Below, one piece after another: positions 1-7,817 of a DNA stretch of 64,000 bases (position 1 is the first letter of the stretch; each line of letters opens with the position of its first letter). The translations under genes and the position numbers were made by a program. Origin of the DNA: Pseudodesulfovibrio profundus (GTDB lineage Bacteria; Desulfobacterota; Desulfovibrionia; Desulfovibrionales; Desulfovibrionaceae). The stretch spans positions 682,001 through 746,000 of the forward strand of contig NZ_LT907975.1 in assembly GCF_900217235.1 (NCBI RefSeq). Reading direction: 5' to 3'. The notes beneath the pieces were generated by a model that saw nothing but the letters and a program-made list of their open reading frames with translations, had not been told where the DNA came from and ran no database searches.

Positions 1-74
1 TTCCGTTACGACAGGGGCTTGAGAAAACCATCGAGTACTTTGACGGGTATCTCAAGTCGATTGAAGACGAATAG
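1..74 (+). CDS. C-terminal end of an NAD-dependent sugar-nucleotide epimerase/dehydratase (partial)
   Basis: Only the last 23 codons lie in the window, in frame 3, ending with TAG at 72-74. The residues seen (PLRQGLEKTIEYFDGYL) match the usual end of extended short-chain dehydrogenases that act on UDP- or dTDP-sugars, such as UDP-glucuronate decarboxylases, where a PLxxGLxxTIxYF tail is typical. The glycosyltransferases next to it fit a role in supplying a sugar for surface polysaccharide. The exact substrate cannot be told from this fragment. Confidence 0.6.
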   Translation, partial: PLRQGLEKTIEYFDGYLKSIEDE

Positions 75-168
75 CCGAATAACGTCAGTCGACTCTGTCC
101 GTATAATCCGCCTCAGACATGGCAAGTGGAAGATTTGACGCCCGATTACGGGTTGAGCAATGGTCTCT

Positions 169-1152
169 CTACACCCCGAGCACACGCCGCAGTTGCGGGG
201 CAATAATATCGAGAGCGTGGTGTTCAACCATTTTCTTTCGGGCCTGTTCGCCCATACGACGGCGCAGATCGGGCTGGTCAGCGAGAACCTTGACATACTT
301 TGCCCAATCCCCTTCATCCCGCACAAGATATCCATCGACACCATGATCGATCATTTCGGCATGAACGCCTACATCGGATGCAATCACAGGCAGCCCGAGG
401 GACATGAGCTTCAGAGCCTCGATACCATTTCCGACCTGTCCGTTGTTATCTGATGGAACCGGCACGAGGCCGATATCCATGGCCTGGAGATGGCTGACTT
501 CACGCCCCGGAGTCCACGACGTCCACATGGCGTATTCACGGGCTGGACCGGCATACGGCTCTTTTGACAGAATCGAGAACTGCACACTTCCAGTCAGCGG
601 CGTCAGCGTTCCCATTACCTGCTCGGCATAGGATTGATTGTCACAATTACCGCACCAGCCCACCAGTGTCGGTCCGCCGTTCTTGCCACCATTCCCCGGA
701 ACAAAATGCTCCACATCGATTGGGGTTGTGACGACGTGCACCTGATCCTGGTATTTGGCAGCTTCTTCGGCCAATGCCTTGTTGTCTACAACACAAACAT
801 CCGCCCCCTGGCACATCCGCTGAAAACCGCGCTCCAATCGATTCCGCGACGCCATGATCCCCTGACCGGCAGCCGGAAGCGCCCAGACAGCATCAGCACA
901 GTCGAATACCAGCTTCCTGCTCAATCGACGTACTATGCCAAGTTCGTAGGAAGACAATAGCTCACGATGCACGACCACCACATCTGCATGCGGCAGTCGG
1001 CTGAAGAAAGAATACCGCGCATACAGGCCTTGCGGCATTTCTTTCCAGAATGCATCAATCCCCTTCTCGGACCAATAGCGGACGAGGGGCGAAACGCGAT
1101 ACCGCGCCTGAGAGCGACGTGTCCCGTGCGGGACCAGAAACATGACCTTCAT
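169..1152 (-). CDS. Glycosyltransferase, GT4-like
   Basis: A 327-residue protein with a two-domain GT-B layout. The N-terminal half begins with a Rossmann-like strand (MKVMFLVPHG). The C-terminal half holds the donor-binding region with NGIEALKLMSLGLPVIASDVG, the usual E-x7-E/PVIAS-type signature of GT4 enzymes. It would transfer a sugar from a nucleotide sugar to a growing surface glycan in the cytoplasm. Its start codon overlaps the stop of the preceding glycosyltransferase (TAATG at 1150-1154), so the two are translationally coupled. Donor and acceptor are unknown. Confidence 0.8.
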   Translation of the reverse strand: MKVMFLVPHGTRRSQARYRVSPLVRYWSEKGIDAFWKEMPQGLYARYSFFSRLPHADVVVVHRELLSSYELGIVRRLSRKLVFDCADAVWALPAAGQGIMASRNRLERGFQRMCQGADVCVVDNKALAEEAAKYQDQVHVVTTPIDVEHFVPGNGGKNGGPTLVGWCGNCDNQSYAEQVMGTLTPLTGSVQFSILSKEPYAGPAREYAMWTSWTPGREVSHLQAMDIGLVPVPSDNNGQVGNGIEALKLMSLGLPVIASDVGVHAEMIDHGVDGYLVRDEGDWAKYVKVLADQPDLRRRMGEQARKKMVEHHALDIIAPQLRRVLGV

Positions 1153-2282
1153 TATTTCGAAACCATTGATTCAATAATTGAAATGAATGGGTCTATACCC
1201 GAAGGAACGTCGGAAGGCCACTGAAATTCGACGGGGCGCTCCTCCTTCTCCATTTTGCGAAGCAGTGCTGTCATTGCAGGAACATCTGCGGGGTCTGGAA
1301 AGACATGAGAATCGGGCAGGAAATATGCACTTCCATTGCGGGCACTCGAAGCCACCCGACAGCCACATGCCAACGCTTCAAGCACGGCATTGGAACAGGC
1401 ATCATAGAACGTGGCAAGGATGAAAATATCTATCCGACGATAAAACGACGCCATGTCATCGACCTTGCCCAGGAAACGGACGCGATCTTCGACACCCAGC
1501 TTCTGCGCGAGCCGGATATACTTATCCGGGCGTCGACCTCCGGCAATGTGAAGCTCGAAGTGTTCGGGCAAGTCCGCCAATGCAGTAATCAACTGCCGCA
1601 CTCCCTTGAGAGCGAAATTGGTGGCGGCTGTACCTATGACGACACGCCCCTGCTCAATTCCGGCCTGCTGACGCAAGGCGGCTCGCTCCTCATCCGTGGG
1701 CTGAGAGAATTTGGACAGGTCCGGGCGATTATAAATGACTTCGATGGACTCCGGCGTCCGATAGGGATGCGCCTGTAAAATGAGATCGCGCACAAAATGC
1801 GACACGGCCACCACTTTTTTGGTACGCCGCATACGCAGATTGTCCAGCTTATGCATCACCCAGTTGGTAGGATTGAGCCGCCGCCGCAGCATCTTGAATG
1901 AACGTGCTGCTCCTGCGGGCCATGCCTGCTTGGACAACTGCCAGAAGACGGAAATCGGCCCGCCCCCGATGCGTAAAATATCCTGATCGGGCGAGTTGGC
2001 CATGCCGAACACCAGATCATATCCACCCTGCTTCTGCTTCCGGGCGCACATGAAAGTGAACCATAGAAGCTTGATCAGCCGAGTACCGCCGAACCGGCCA
2101 ACCACCACCGGATTGACCCCTTCGGGCGCATTGCCTTCGCACCGCCCACAAATAAAATCGACTTCATGACCGCGCTGGGCCAGCGCTGCGGACAGACGCC
2201 AGGCAAAGGACTCTGCCCCGCCATACTGACTCAGGCGTGGCATGGTCACGGCTATGCGCGATGTGTGTGTCGGTTTCGTCAT
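1152..2282 (-). CDS. Glycosyltransferase family 4 protein
   Basis: I start this 376-residue protein at the ATG at 2282, preceded by an AAAGG ribosome site; the frame stays open to a TTG at 2345 but that start has no good site. The N-terminus has the GT4 acceptor-domain pattern (RLSQYGGAESFAWRL) and the C-terminus has YDACSNAVLEALACGCRVASS, the donor-site E-x7-E motif. It pairs with the coupled downstream glycosyltransferase and is likely part of lipopolysaccharide or capsule assembly. It is divergent from the PAP2 gene at 2389. Confidence 0.85.
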   Translation of the reverse strand: MTKPTHTSRIAVTMPRLSQYGGAESFAWRLSAALAQRGHEVDFICGRCEGNAPEGVNPVVVGRFGGTRLIKLLWFTFMCARKQKQGGYDLVFGMANSPDQDILRIGGGPISVFWQLSKQAWPAGAARSFKMLRRRLNPTNWVMHKLDNLRMRRTKKVVAVSHFVRDLILQAHPYRTPESIEVIYNRPDLSKFSQPTDEERAALRQQAGIEQGRVVIGTAATNFALKGVRQLITALADLPEHFELHIAGGRRPDKYIRLAQKLGVEDRVRFLGKVDDMASFYRRIDIFILATFYDACSNAVLEALACGCRVASSARNGSAYFLPDSHVFPDPADVPAMTALLRKMEKEERPVEFQWPSDVPSGIDPFISIIESMVSK

Positions 2283-2388
2283 AGGGGTACCTTTTGAATG
2301 AATTTCGTGATTTTGACAAGGCGGAGATATTGCGGACCGATTCAAAGAAGGCTATTGATTTCCCGAGTTTTTCACAACAAGGAGTATC

Positions 2389-2982
2389 ATGATTTTCCAG
2401 ACACCGGCTCTCGACCACACTTTGTTGGTTCTCATCAATCAGAAACTGCGTGCGCTGCCGCTTGATATATTCATGCCCATCATTTCGTCACAGAGTGTTC
2501 TGTTCGGCGTCGGGGCATTGCTCCTCTTGTTGACCTGGTACTTCAAGGGAAGACGTCAGGCTTTACTCTTTCTCATCCTGGTGCTGGGACTCGGCGTAAC
2601 CGATGCCACCAGCAATCACATCAAGAAAAGCGTCAAGCGCGTCCGCCCTCTCAACGCAATCCCCCTGACCCATTTTCAGGAAGACGGCGAATGGCGTCAG
2701 CGGCCTGCAGACTTTGTACAGACCAAGGAAGCGGGATCATCCTATCCTTCCGCTCACAGCGCCAATACCATGTGCCTGGCTATTCTTACCATGTTCCTGT
2801 GGCCGGGCCTGAAAAAGTGGCCGCTTCTGTTGCCGCTTGTGGTCGGCTACTCTCGTGTGTATCTCGGCAAACACTATCCAACGGATGTGCTGGCCGGCTG
2901 GCTTTATGGCGTTGTCACAGGCGTCGCGGTCTGGCTGCTGTGGCGTTACGGACTGAGCCGACTCATGCGGTGTGACCGCTAA
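2389..2982 (+). CDS. PAP2-family lipid phosphatase, membrane bound
   Basis: A 197-residue protein with several hydrophobic segments and all three PAP2 phosphatase motifs: KKSVKRVRP (K-x6-RP), YPSAHS (PSxH) and SRVYLGKHYPTD (SR-x5-H-x3-D). Enzymes of this family remove phosphate from undecaprenyl pyrophosphate, lipid A or phosphatidylglycerol phosphate at the membrane. The surrounding envelope genes favour a lipid-carrier or lipid A role, but the substrate cannot be decided here. Its end overlaps the convergent membrane gene by 4 bases. Confidence 0.85.
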   Translation: MIFQTPALDHTLLVLINQKLRALPLDIFMPIISSQSVLFGVGALLLLLTWYFKGRRQALLFLILVLGLGVTDATSNHIKKSVKRVRPLNAIPLTHFQEDGEWRQRPADFVQTKEAGSSYPSAHSANTMCLAILTMFLWPGLKKWPLLLPLVVGYSRVYLGKHYPTDVLAGWLYGVVTGVAVWLLWRYGLSRLMRCDR

Positions 2983-3695
2983 TCATCGTCCTCGATAACC
3001 AAGCCCGCCTCGCGGGCTTCTTTTCTGTAGCTACGATAAACAGCGATTCCGATCCATATTGAAACGGCAAATAGAACGATGCCCATACTGACCGAAAGAG
3101 CCACTCCCACGGTGGATTCTTTTTTCATGCCTGCGCCAAACAAGGCGAAAATGAAGTTCTGAGGCGTATATCCAATGGTGGAACCGAGGATGAACGGGAC
3201 GAGTGGAATGGAGCTGATCCCGGCTGCAAGGTTGGTCAACGCATTGCTCCCCAGTGGGAAAAATCGAATAGCCAGCGCGGTCCTGAACGGGCGATACCGA
3301 AGAAATCCGTCAAGGCGTTGAATCCTGTGACCGAGCTTTCGGGCTACGAGTTCGCGACCGCCCCAGCGGGCATAGCAGGATGCCAACGCGCATCCCAAGC
3401 CAGACCCAAGAGTTGACAGGACCGTTCCCCACACGATGCCAAAAGCGAAACCACCGAGAAAGCCAACAAGCTGACGAGGCAGCCCGACTGCGGTAAACAG
3501 CGCACCGACGCCCAGAAAAATAAACACTGACAGCGGACCTTCGCCAAGGACATGGTCGTTGAACCATTGGGTATTCTTGAGCATATCCCCAATGCCGAAC
3601 ATCCGTGCAAGGTATACGGCAAGGCCGAGACCGGCCAGCATGACCAGTCCCTTGGCAACGGCCCGCATGCCAAGCTTGTTATCTCTATCATTCAT
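2979..3695 (-). CDS. TVP38/TMEM64 (DedA-like) membrane protein
   Basis: A 238-residue integral membrane protein with about five to six hydrophobic segments. The central part (FLGGFAFGIVWGTVLSTLGS) carries the glycine-rich F-GxxxG signature of the VTT/SNARE-associated domain, and the later FFPLGSNALTNLAAG matches the R-x-FPxxxxNxxxG pattern of the TVP38 group. Members are implicated in membrane lipid handling and scrambling. The start overlaps the end of the LAB_N gene upstream by 8 bases, so it sits at the end of a GT2-LAB_N-TVP38 operon. Confidence 0.8.
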   Translation of the reverse strand: MNDRDNKLGMRAVAKGLVMLAGLGLAVYLARMFGIGDMLKNTQWFNDHVLGEGPLSVFIFLGVGALFTAVGLPRQLVGFLGGFAFGIVWGTVLSTLGSGLGCALASCYARWGGRELVARKLGHRIQRLDGFLRYRPFRTALAIRFFPLGSNALTNLAAGISSIPLVPFILGSTIGYTPQNFIFALFGAGMKKESTVGVALSVSMGIVLFAVSIWIGIAVYRSYRKEAREAGLVIEDDD

Positions 3696-3948
3696 TATCT
3701 TGTTCCAATCGCTGCGTTCGATAATACACTACGAGCAGACAGCCCTGTCCCAGAAAAAAAACGGGATCACGCTGAACAACGGCGTACACCAGCCCAAGTA
3801 TGGCTGACAGATACAACACGACTGCCGCACTCGGCGAGAGGGGTTGTACCTCTTTCCGCTGTAGACGTACAATGGTAATTCGAACGAAAAAAGCCCCCTG
3901 GAGACAAATCAAGAGGGCTAGAAGCCACCAATAGGCGGGAAATTGCAT
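3688..3948 (-). CDS. Lipid-A-disaccharide synthase N-terminal-domain (LAB_N) small membrane protein
   Basis: An 86-residue protein with three hydrophobic segments. It resembles the LAB_N family, a small membrane domain first seen fused to some LpxB proteins and often encoded alone beside a GT2 glycosyltransferase of the dolichol-phosphate-mannose-synthase type, exactly as here. It starts 3 bases after the GT2 stop. The family's biochemical role is not settled, but the neighbourhood points to glycolipid or lipid A modification. Confidence 0.7.
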   Translation of the reverse strand: MQFPAYWWLLALLICLQGAFFVRITIVRLQRKEVQPLSPSAAVVLYLSAILGLVYAVVQRDPVFFLGQGCLLVVYYRTQRLEQDNE

Positions 3949-3951
3949 GCG

Positions 3952-4674
3952 CTATTTTTTCTCTTTCACGGCATAATCAATGTGCCGATCGATGAGCCAA
4001 CGCACACCTATAAGGTCATATATGCCAGCGAGAGCACGATCAAGCGTACCGTATTTGGAAACACCTGCGGATCTCTCACGGTGGTTGACCTTCACTTCCT
4101 TGATCTGTGCTCCGATCTTGAGCATCAGAATAGGGAAATAGCGGTGCATGTTTTTAAATCGTGGCAATTTCAGCAACATTTCCGTGCGCATGACCTTGAG
4201 TGAACACCCGGTATCATGGACACCGTCATCGACGATGGCATCGCGGATGGAATTGGCCAGCTTGGATGAAACACGCTTGATAAACGTATCCTTGCGCTTG
4301 GCACGCCAGCCGATGACCATGTCACAGTCATCACCGAGCATATCCAGCATCTTCGGAATATCAGCCGGATCGTTTTGCAGATCCGCATCCATGGTTACGA
4401 CAATGCCGCTCTGGGCAGCGTCGAACCCTGCGCAAAAGGCGGCGGACTGCCCCCGGTTCTCGGCAAAAGCAACATATCGCACTTCATCATGCGATCCAGC
4501 CAGACTACGTATAATAGGAAGGCTGCCGTCGGTGGAACAATCATCCACGAATACGGCTTCCCATTCCCTGCCAGTGGAATCTGCGGCTTTCTTGACCTGA
4601 GAGAAGAGCTCCTCAAGGTTGTCCTGCTCATTGAAAACCGGCAGCACCACGGAAAATTTTTCTTTCTTATTCAT
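3952..4674 (-). CDS. GT2 glycosyltransferase, polyprenyl-phosphate type (DPM1/ArnC-like)
   Basis: A 240-residue GT-A enzyme. The N-terminus has SVVLPVFNEQDNL, followed by VDDCSTDGS (nucleotide binding), the metal-binding DADLQNDP motif and the NRGQSAAFCAG segment that is characteristic of polyprenyl-phosphate glycosyltransferases. Unlike ArnC or GtrB it has no C-terminal membrane helices, so it may rely on the LAB_N protein encoded next for membrane contact (inference). It leads the GT2-LAB_N-TVP38 operon. Confidence 0.85.
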   Translation of the reverse strand: MNKKEKFSVVLPVFNEQDNLEELFSQVKKAADSTGREWEAVFVDDCSTDGSLPIIRSLAGSHDEVRYVAFAENRGQSAAFCAGFDAAQSGIVVTMDADLQNDPADIPKMLDMLGDDCDMVIGWRAKRKDTFIKRVSSKLANSIRDAIVDDGVHDTGCSLKVMRTEMLLKLPRFKNMHRYFPILMLKIGAQIKEVKVNHRERSAGVSKYGTLDRALAGIYDLIGVRWLIDRHIDYAVKEKK

Positions 4675-4791
4675 ATCGAGGATGCATTACGGAATTTGAT
4701 GCCCGTTGTAAACCACTGCAACCGCCCCGAACGAAAATGCACTGAAAAATTATCAATAAAAAACTAATTTCAACTTTTTCCAGAAAAGTGA

Positions 4792-4820
4792 TTGACAAAA
4801 ATCATGGGTCCACATAGAAC
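4792..4820 (+). promoter_or_regulatory. Sigma-70 promoter of tRNA-fMet
   Basis: TTGACA at 4792-4797 and TAGAAC at 4815-4820 are separated by 17 bases, placing the transcription start about 9 bases before the tRNA. This is the strongest promoter-like pair ahead of the tRNA. Confidence 0.7.
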
Positions 4821-4835
4821 GTCTTTCTCAGGTGA

Positions 4836-4911
<76 letters not shown>

Positions 4912-4917
4912 AGAAAA

Positions 4918-4955
4918 TCAAAGGCTTACAGATTAACTCTGTAAGCCTTTTTTTT
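4918..4955 (+). terminator. Terminator after tRNA-fMet
   Basis: An inverted repeat AGGCTTACAG/CTGTAAGCCT, slightly imperfect, is followed by a run of nine T. It ends the tRNA transcript. Immediately after it, GGATACTCAC occurs twice in tandem (4957-4978). Confidence 0.8.
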
Positions 4956-5078
4956 TGGATACTCACCGGATACTCACGAGAATCAATTTCGTTCTTATGT
5001 TCCACCGAATGGTATTAGATGATATAGGATGCTTACCAATGAGACTTTCTGAAACATATAACATCTCAAAGGAACACA

Positions 5079-5633
5079 ATGTCTAAGAAGTCGTTCAAAC
5101 CAAATCCTGGAAGGTCTTCAAAATTCTTCAAACCAATCCCACTATCTTCTAACCTCTTAGTCCCGTTTTATTGGGCTATCCCATTAGCTGCATGTGTAGC
5201 TGCAATCTTCAGTTTCACTTTTCATAAATATTCTCCGCTTCTCTATGGCTCCATCTTCACATTCGAATTTGTCATTTTCTATCCGCTGGCGCTGGCGATA
5301 ACCACAGAGCGTATGTACGGAGCTAAGCACCGTTTTCTATGCGCCTTGCTCATAAGTGAAATATCCAAAGGGTCTAAATTCATTGAGCCACTCTACTCTC
5401 TAATCGAATACATATACCCTCGCTTAGGCAAGCACGTTTTCGAAGAAGAGATTGCAGCTTATTGTGATGCTCGAAATGAATACCAAGAGTATACCGAACA
5501 AGGGAAATATGGACTCATGCTCCAAAACACTGACGCCATCGACAAATTCTTTCAGGAAGGCACCTCATATCACACTAAGAGAAGATACTTCATCACCTTT
5601 ACCGGAGACAGCCAAGACTACATACGGAGGTAA
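5079..5633 (+). CDS. Hypothetical membrane protein
   Basis: A 184-residue protein I do not recognise. It begins with a basic tail, then has two hydrophobic segments at about residues 28-48 and 55-75. The rest is a soluble part rich in Tyr, Glu and Lys. AAAGGA ahead of the ATG is a good ribosome site. Its low GC compared with the flanking chromosome and its place just inside the tRNA-fMet junction suggest horizontal transfer. It converges on the broken gene at 5709 across a perfect palindrome. Confidence 0.6.
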   Translation: MSKKSFKPNPGRSSKFFKPIPLSSNLLVPFYWAIPLAACVAAIFSFTFHKYSPLLYGSIFTFEFVIFYPLALAITTERMYGAKHRFLCALLISEISKGSKFIEPLYSLIEYIYPRLGKHVFEEEIAAYCDARNEYQEYTEQGKYGLMLQNTDAIDKFFQEGTSYHTKRRYFITFTGDSQDYIRR

Positions 5634-5657
5634 AGATAATTCTCATTTATATTAATC

Positions 5658-5701
5658 TTGTTAACAAAAAGGACCGGATATCCGGTCCTTTTTGTTAACA
5701 A
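5658..5701. terminator. 44-bp perfect palindrome, likely bidirectional terminator
   Basis: Two 22-base arms with no loop (centre between 5679 and 5680) lie between converging genes. Each arm has a GGACCGGAT core flanked by A5 or T5 and a GTTAAC half-site, so either strand gives a stem followed by U-rich sequence. This suits a shared terminator. Confidence 0.75.
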
Positions 5702-5708
5702 CTTTCCT

Positions 5709-6738
5709 TTAATCAAGTGCAAACTCAAAAAAGTGTTCACTATCAAACATTTTAGTCCTGATGATGAGTCTTTTTCCCTTACCAAACGATACGTCATTTC
5801 TCCGGTCTTTCTCAAAAACCATTGCGAATTTAAGAGATTGTTCGGGAGCTAATTTCATATGAGACCCTGGATGCTCCAATTTCCCACGCAACTTCTGCTT
5901 AATTGGCTTTAAATCCAAACCACTTTGATTCTCGTACCTACTATTTCCAAGACCAGTAATGGTGACAGGGCTATTCTTTTTCATATTTGTAGCCATCATA
6001 TTGAATATCAACATATTACCTTCCCTTTCACGCCCTAGAAGCACCAAAGCTAAGTCTGAATGCTCTTTTTTAATTTTAGACTCATTCCTACCATGCAATA
6101 ACACATCAGGATAACTGATTGAAATTTCTGAGCCATTGCAATACCCTACCACTTTAAGAGATTGAAGAGACATAGCCTGTTCTTTTGACGGCAATATGAA
6201 CCTAGCTTTTATTGTCCTCACCTCATTGCTAGAGAGAATAATTTTCGATCCAGGATGCTTGAGTTCATTAGAAATCCATACTTTTTGAATATTAGACTTT
6301 TCCCCTCCTTGCGACACAATTGCAGTCTCTCCCTTAAAAGAAAAAACCGCATCCTTATCATTAGTATTCACAAGCTTAAAGTCACATGTAACAACATCCC
6401 CTGACCTTCTGCTTTCTGCAAGCGCAAACTCGATTCCTTCTTTTCGAATTACCCTTGCACCTGGAGCAGATTTTTCCAGACTAATTTCATGATTCATATA
6501 ATGAATATTTAAGCCACTCTCAGCTCTTATTTTATCTATGTAATAGGAAGGCTCATTAGCATCCTTATCGAAATATGAAGCTACTATAAAGTGCGTCATA
6601 GCATCTCCATATTGTTGTTGTGAGTATGCTACTTCCCCCATGGCTATATGCTTTTCATATTCTTTCTCAAGAGCTTCTGAAGCTTCTTTTAATCTCATGT
6701 GAACTGCCGCCTTGGCTTCATTTTTAAGAAAATCAGAA
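5709..6738 (-). pseudogene. 3' part of an IS-interrupted gene for a membrane-anchored protein (gene Y)
   Basis: This open frame runs through the left target duplication into the IS1595 element. Joining it to 7448-7739 after removing the insertion and one 8-bp duplication restores one frame of 437 residues. The part here contains a charged helical region, then two related Ig-like beta-rich halves, each with a HPGS motif followed by a strand of the KFAMVF type (rebuilt residues about 256-259 and 384-387). That suggests an internal domain duplication. I do not recognise the family. Broken by the insertion; a shortened product from the internal ATG at 6698 is conceivable but unlikely. Confidence 0.75.
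6731..6738. repeat. 8-bp target duplication, left copy (AATCAGAA)
   Basis: AATCAGAA here is repeated exactly at 7448-7455 on the other side of the IS1595 element. An 8-bp duplication is the usual size for this family. Confidence 0.95.
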
Positions 6739-7447
6739 GGGGCTGTACCAGATAACTAGCCCATATGTCTTCTAACCCACTGTTTCAGTTGTTTAAACTG
6801 GCTTCGCGGATTGCTGTTATTAAAACGCCACTCGCATTCCTTTAAAAACAGAGAAAAATGCTTGGTTGGAATGCCGTTGAATTTCCTCATATGGCGTTTG
6901 GCCTGGTTCCAAAAATTCTCGATTCCATTGATGTGGTTGTGGCTATCTGCAAACAGCTTCGAGTGGTTGATTCGGAAGTGTTTGAACGCTGACACATCAA
7001 GGACATTGTAGCCATACCAGCAGTCCGAGTAAACCACACTGTCTGGCTGGATTCTTTCCTGAATAATGGGAAGCAAGGTTTTACCTTTCGCATCAGGAAT
7101 CACCTGTGTATAGACCTTCCCGCCCCTTTTAAGGATTCCAAAAACAGGAACCTTACCAGCCGCCCCACGTCCTCTTTTGCCCTTTCGCTTGCCACCGAAG
7201 TAGCTCTCATCGACCTCAAATTCGCCAAAATCCATCCCTTCACAGGACTCTTCTACCGCTATGATTTCCCGGAGCCGGTGAAAGTAATAGGCGGCTGTTT
7301 TGACGTTCACACCAACCAGATCGGCAGCGCAACGAGCTGTCGTGCCAGCCACAAAATGTTCGATTAAACGAAGCTGCTTGTCCTTGCTCAAACGACTTTT
7401 TCGCATTGCCATACCGATAACCCAAAGGAGTTATCTGGTACAGCCCC
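6739..7447 (-). mobile_element. IS1595-family insertion sequence, complete
   Basis: A 709-bp element bounded by inverted repeats GGGGCTGTACCAGATAACT and its complement, and by an 8-bp target duplication. It contains one intact transposase. It has split gene Y. A 114-bp piece of an identical element lies at 10482-10595. Confidence 0.95.
6756..7412 (-). CDS. IS1595-family transposase (ISXO2-like DDE)
   Basis: A 218-residue transposase. The ISXO2-like catalytic domain follows a short helical N-terminus: FEVDESYFGGKRKGK carries the first Asp, VYSDCWYGY the second, and the NHINGIENFWNQAKR block the last Asn/Glu position (IS1595 enzymes often have DDN or DDE at this site). It is intact and of normal length for elements without a zinc-ribbon N-terminus. 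Confidence 0.9.
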   Translation of the reverse strand: MAMRKSRLSKDKQLRLIEHFVAGTTARCAADLVGVNVKTAAYYFHRLREIIAVEESCEGMDFGEFEVDESYFGGKRKGKRGRGAAGKVPVFGILKRGGKVYTQVIPDAKGKTLLPIIQERIQPDSVVYSDCWYGYNVLDVSAFKHFRINHSKLFADSHNHINGIENFWNQAKRHMRKFNGIPTKHFSLFLKECEWRFNNSNPRSQFKQLKQWVRRHMG

Positions 7448-7739
7448 AATCAGAATACAATTCTAAACTCTTCGTTGCGGCCCTTGGAACCCCACTTGCA
7501 TCAAACATTTTATTAAATTTCAAAATCTCTTGGGTCTGCTTGCTATTCTCTTTCCGCAGTAACGCCATTTGTTCTCTTGACTCCGCCTTATCAATTTGAG
7601 CCTGACGATCTCTTTTCTTATTATCTTCATATGATTTATAATATGTAGATGCGGCAAAGACTAATCCTATTACACCTACAAGAAACCCACCAATACCTAT
7701 CGCTAAGTGAACCCTTTTGCTTTCAGCCAAATCACGCAT
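7448..7739 (-). pseudogene. 5' part of IS-interrupted gene Y (membrane anchor)
   Basis: The first 97 codons of gene Y. A single hydrophobic helix lies at about residues 11-31, followed by a Lys/Glu/Gln-rich stretch that should form a coiled coil. So the intact product would be anchored in the membrane with the coiled coil and beta-rich halves on one side. The start overlaps, by about 37 bases, the rebuilt end of gene X upstream, suggesting that X and Y were one operon. The ATG at 7739 follows AGAGGAAAAGAGGAAG. Confidence 0.75.
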
Positions 7740-7817
7740 AGACTTCCTCTTTTCCTCTCAAGATTAATATTTGCGAGTATATACACATGATCAAAAGGAC
7801 TGTCACTATTACTAGAA
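7703..7817 (-). pseudogene. 3' tail of IS5-interrupted gene X
   Basis: If the IS5-like element at 7818-9085 is removed, the frame of gene X (9086-10461) continues here for 37 more codons to TAG at 7703. It then overlaps the start of gene Y. I saw no matching target duplication, so the exact join is tentative. Confidence 0.45.
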
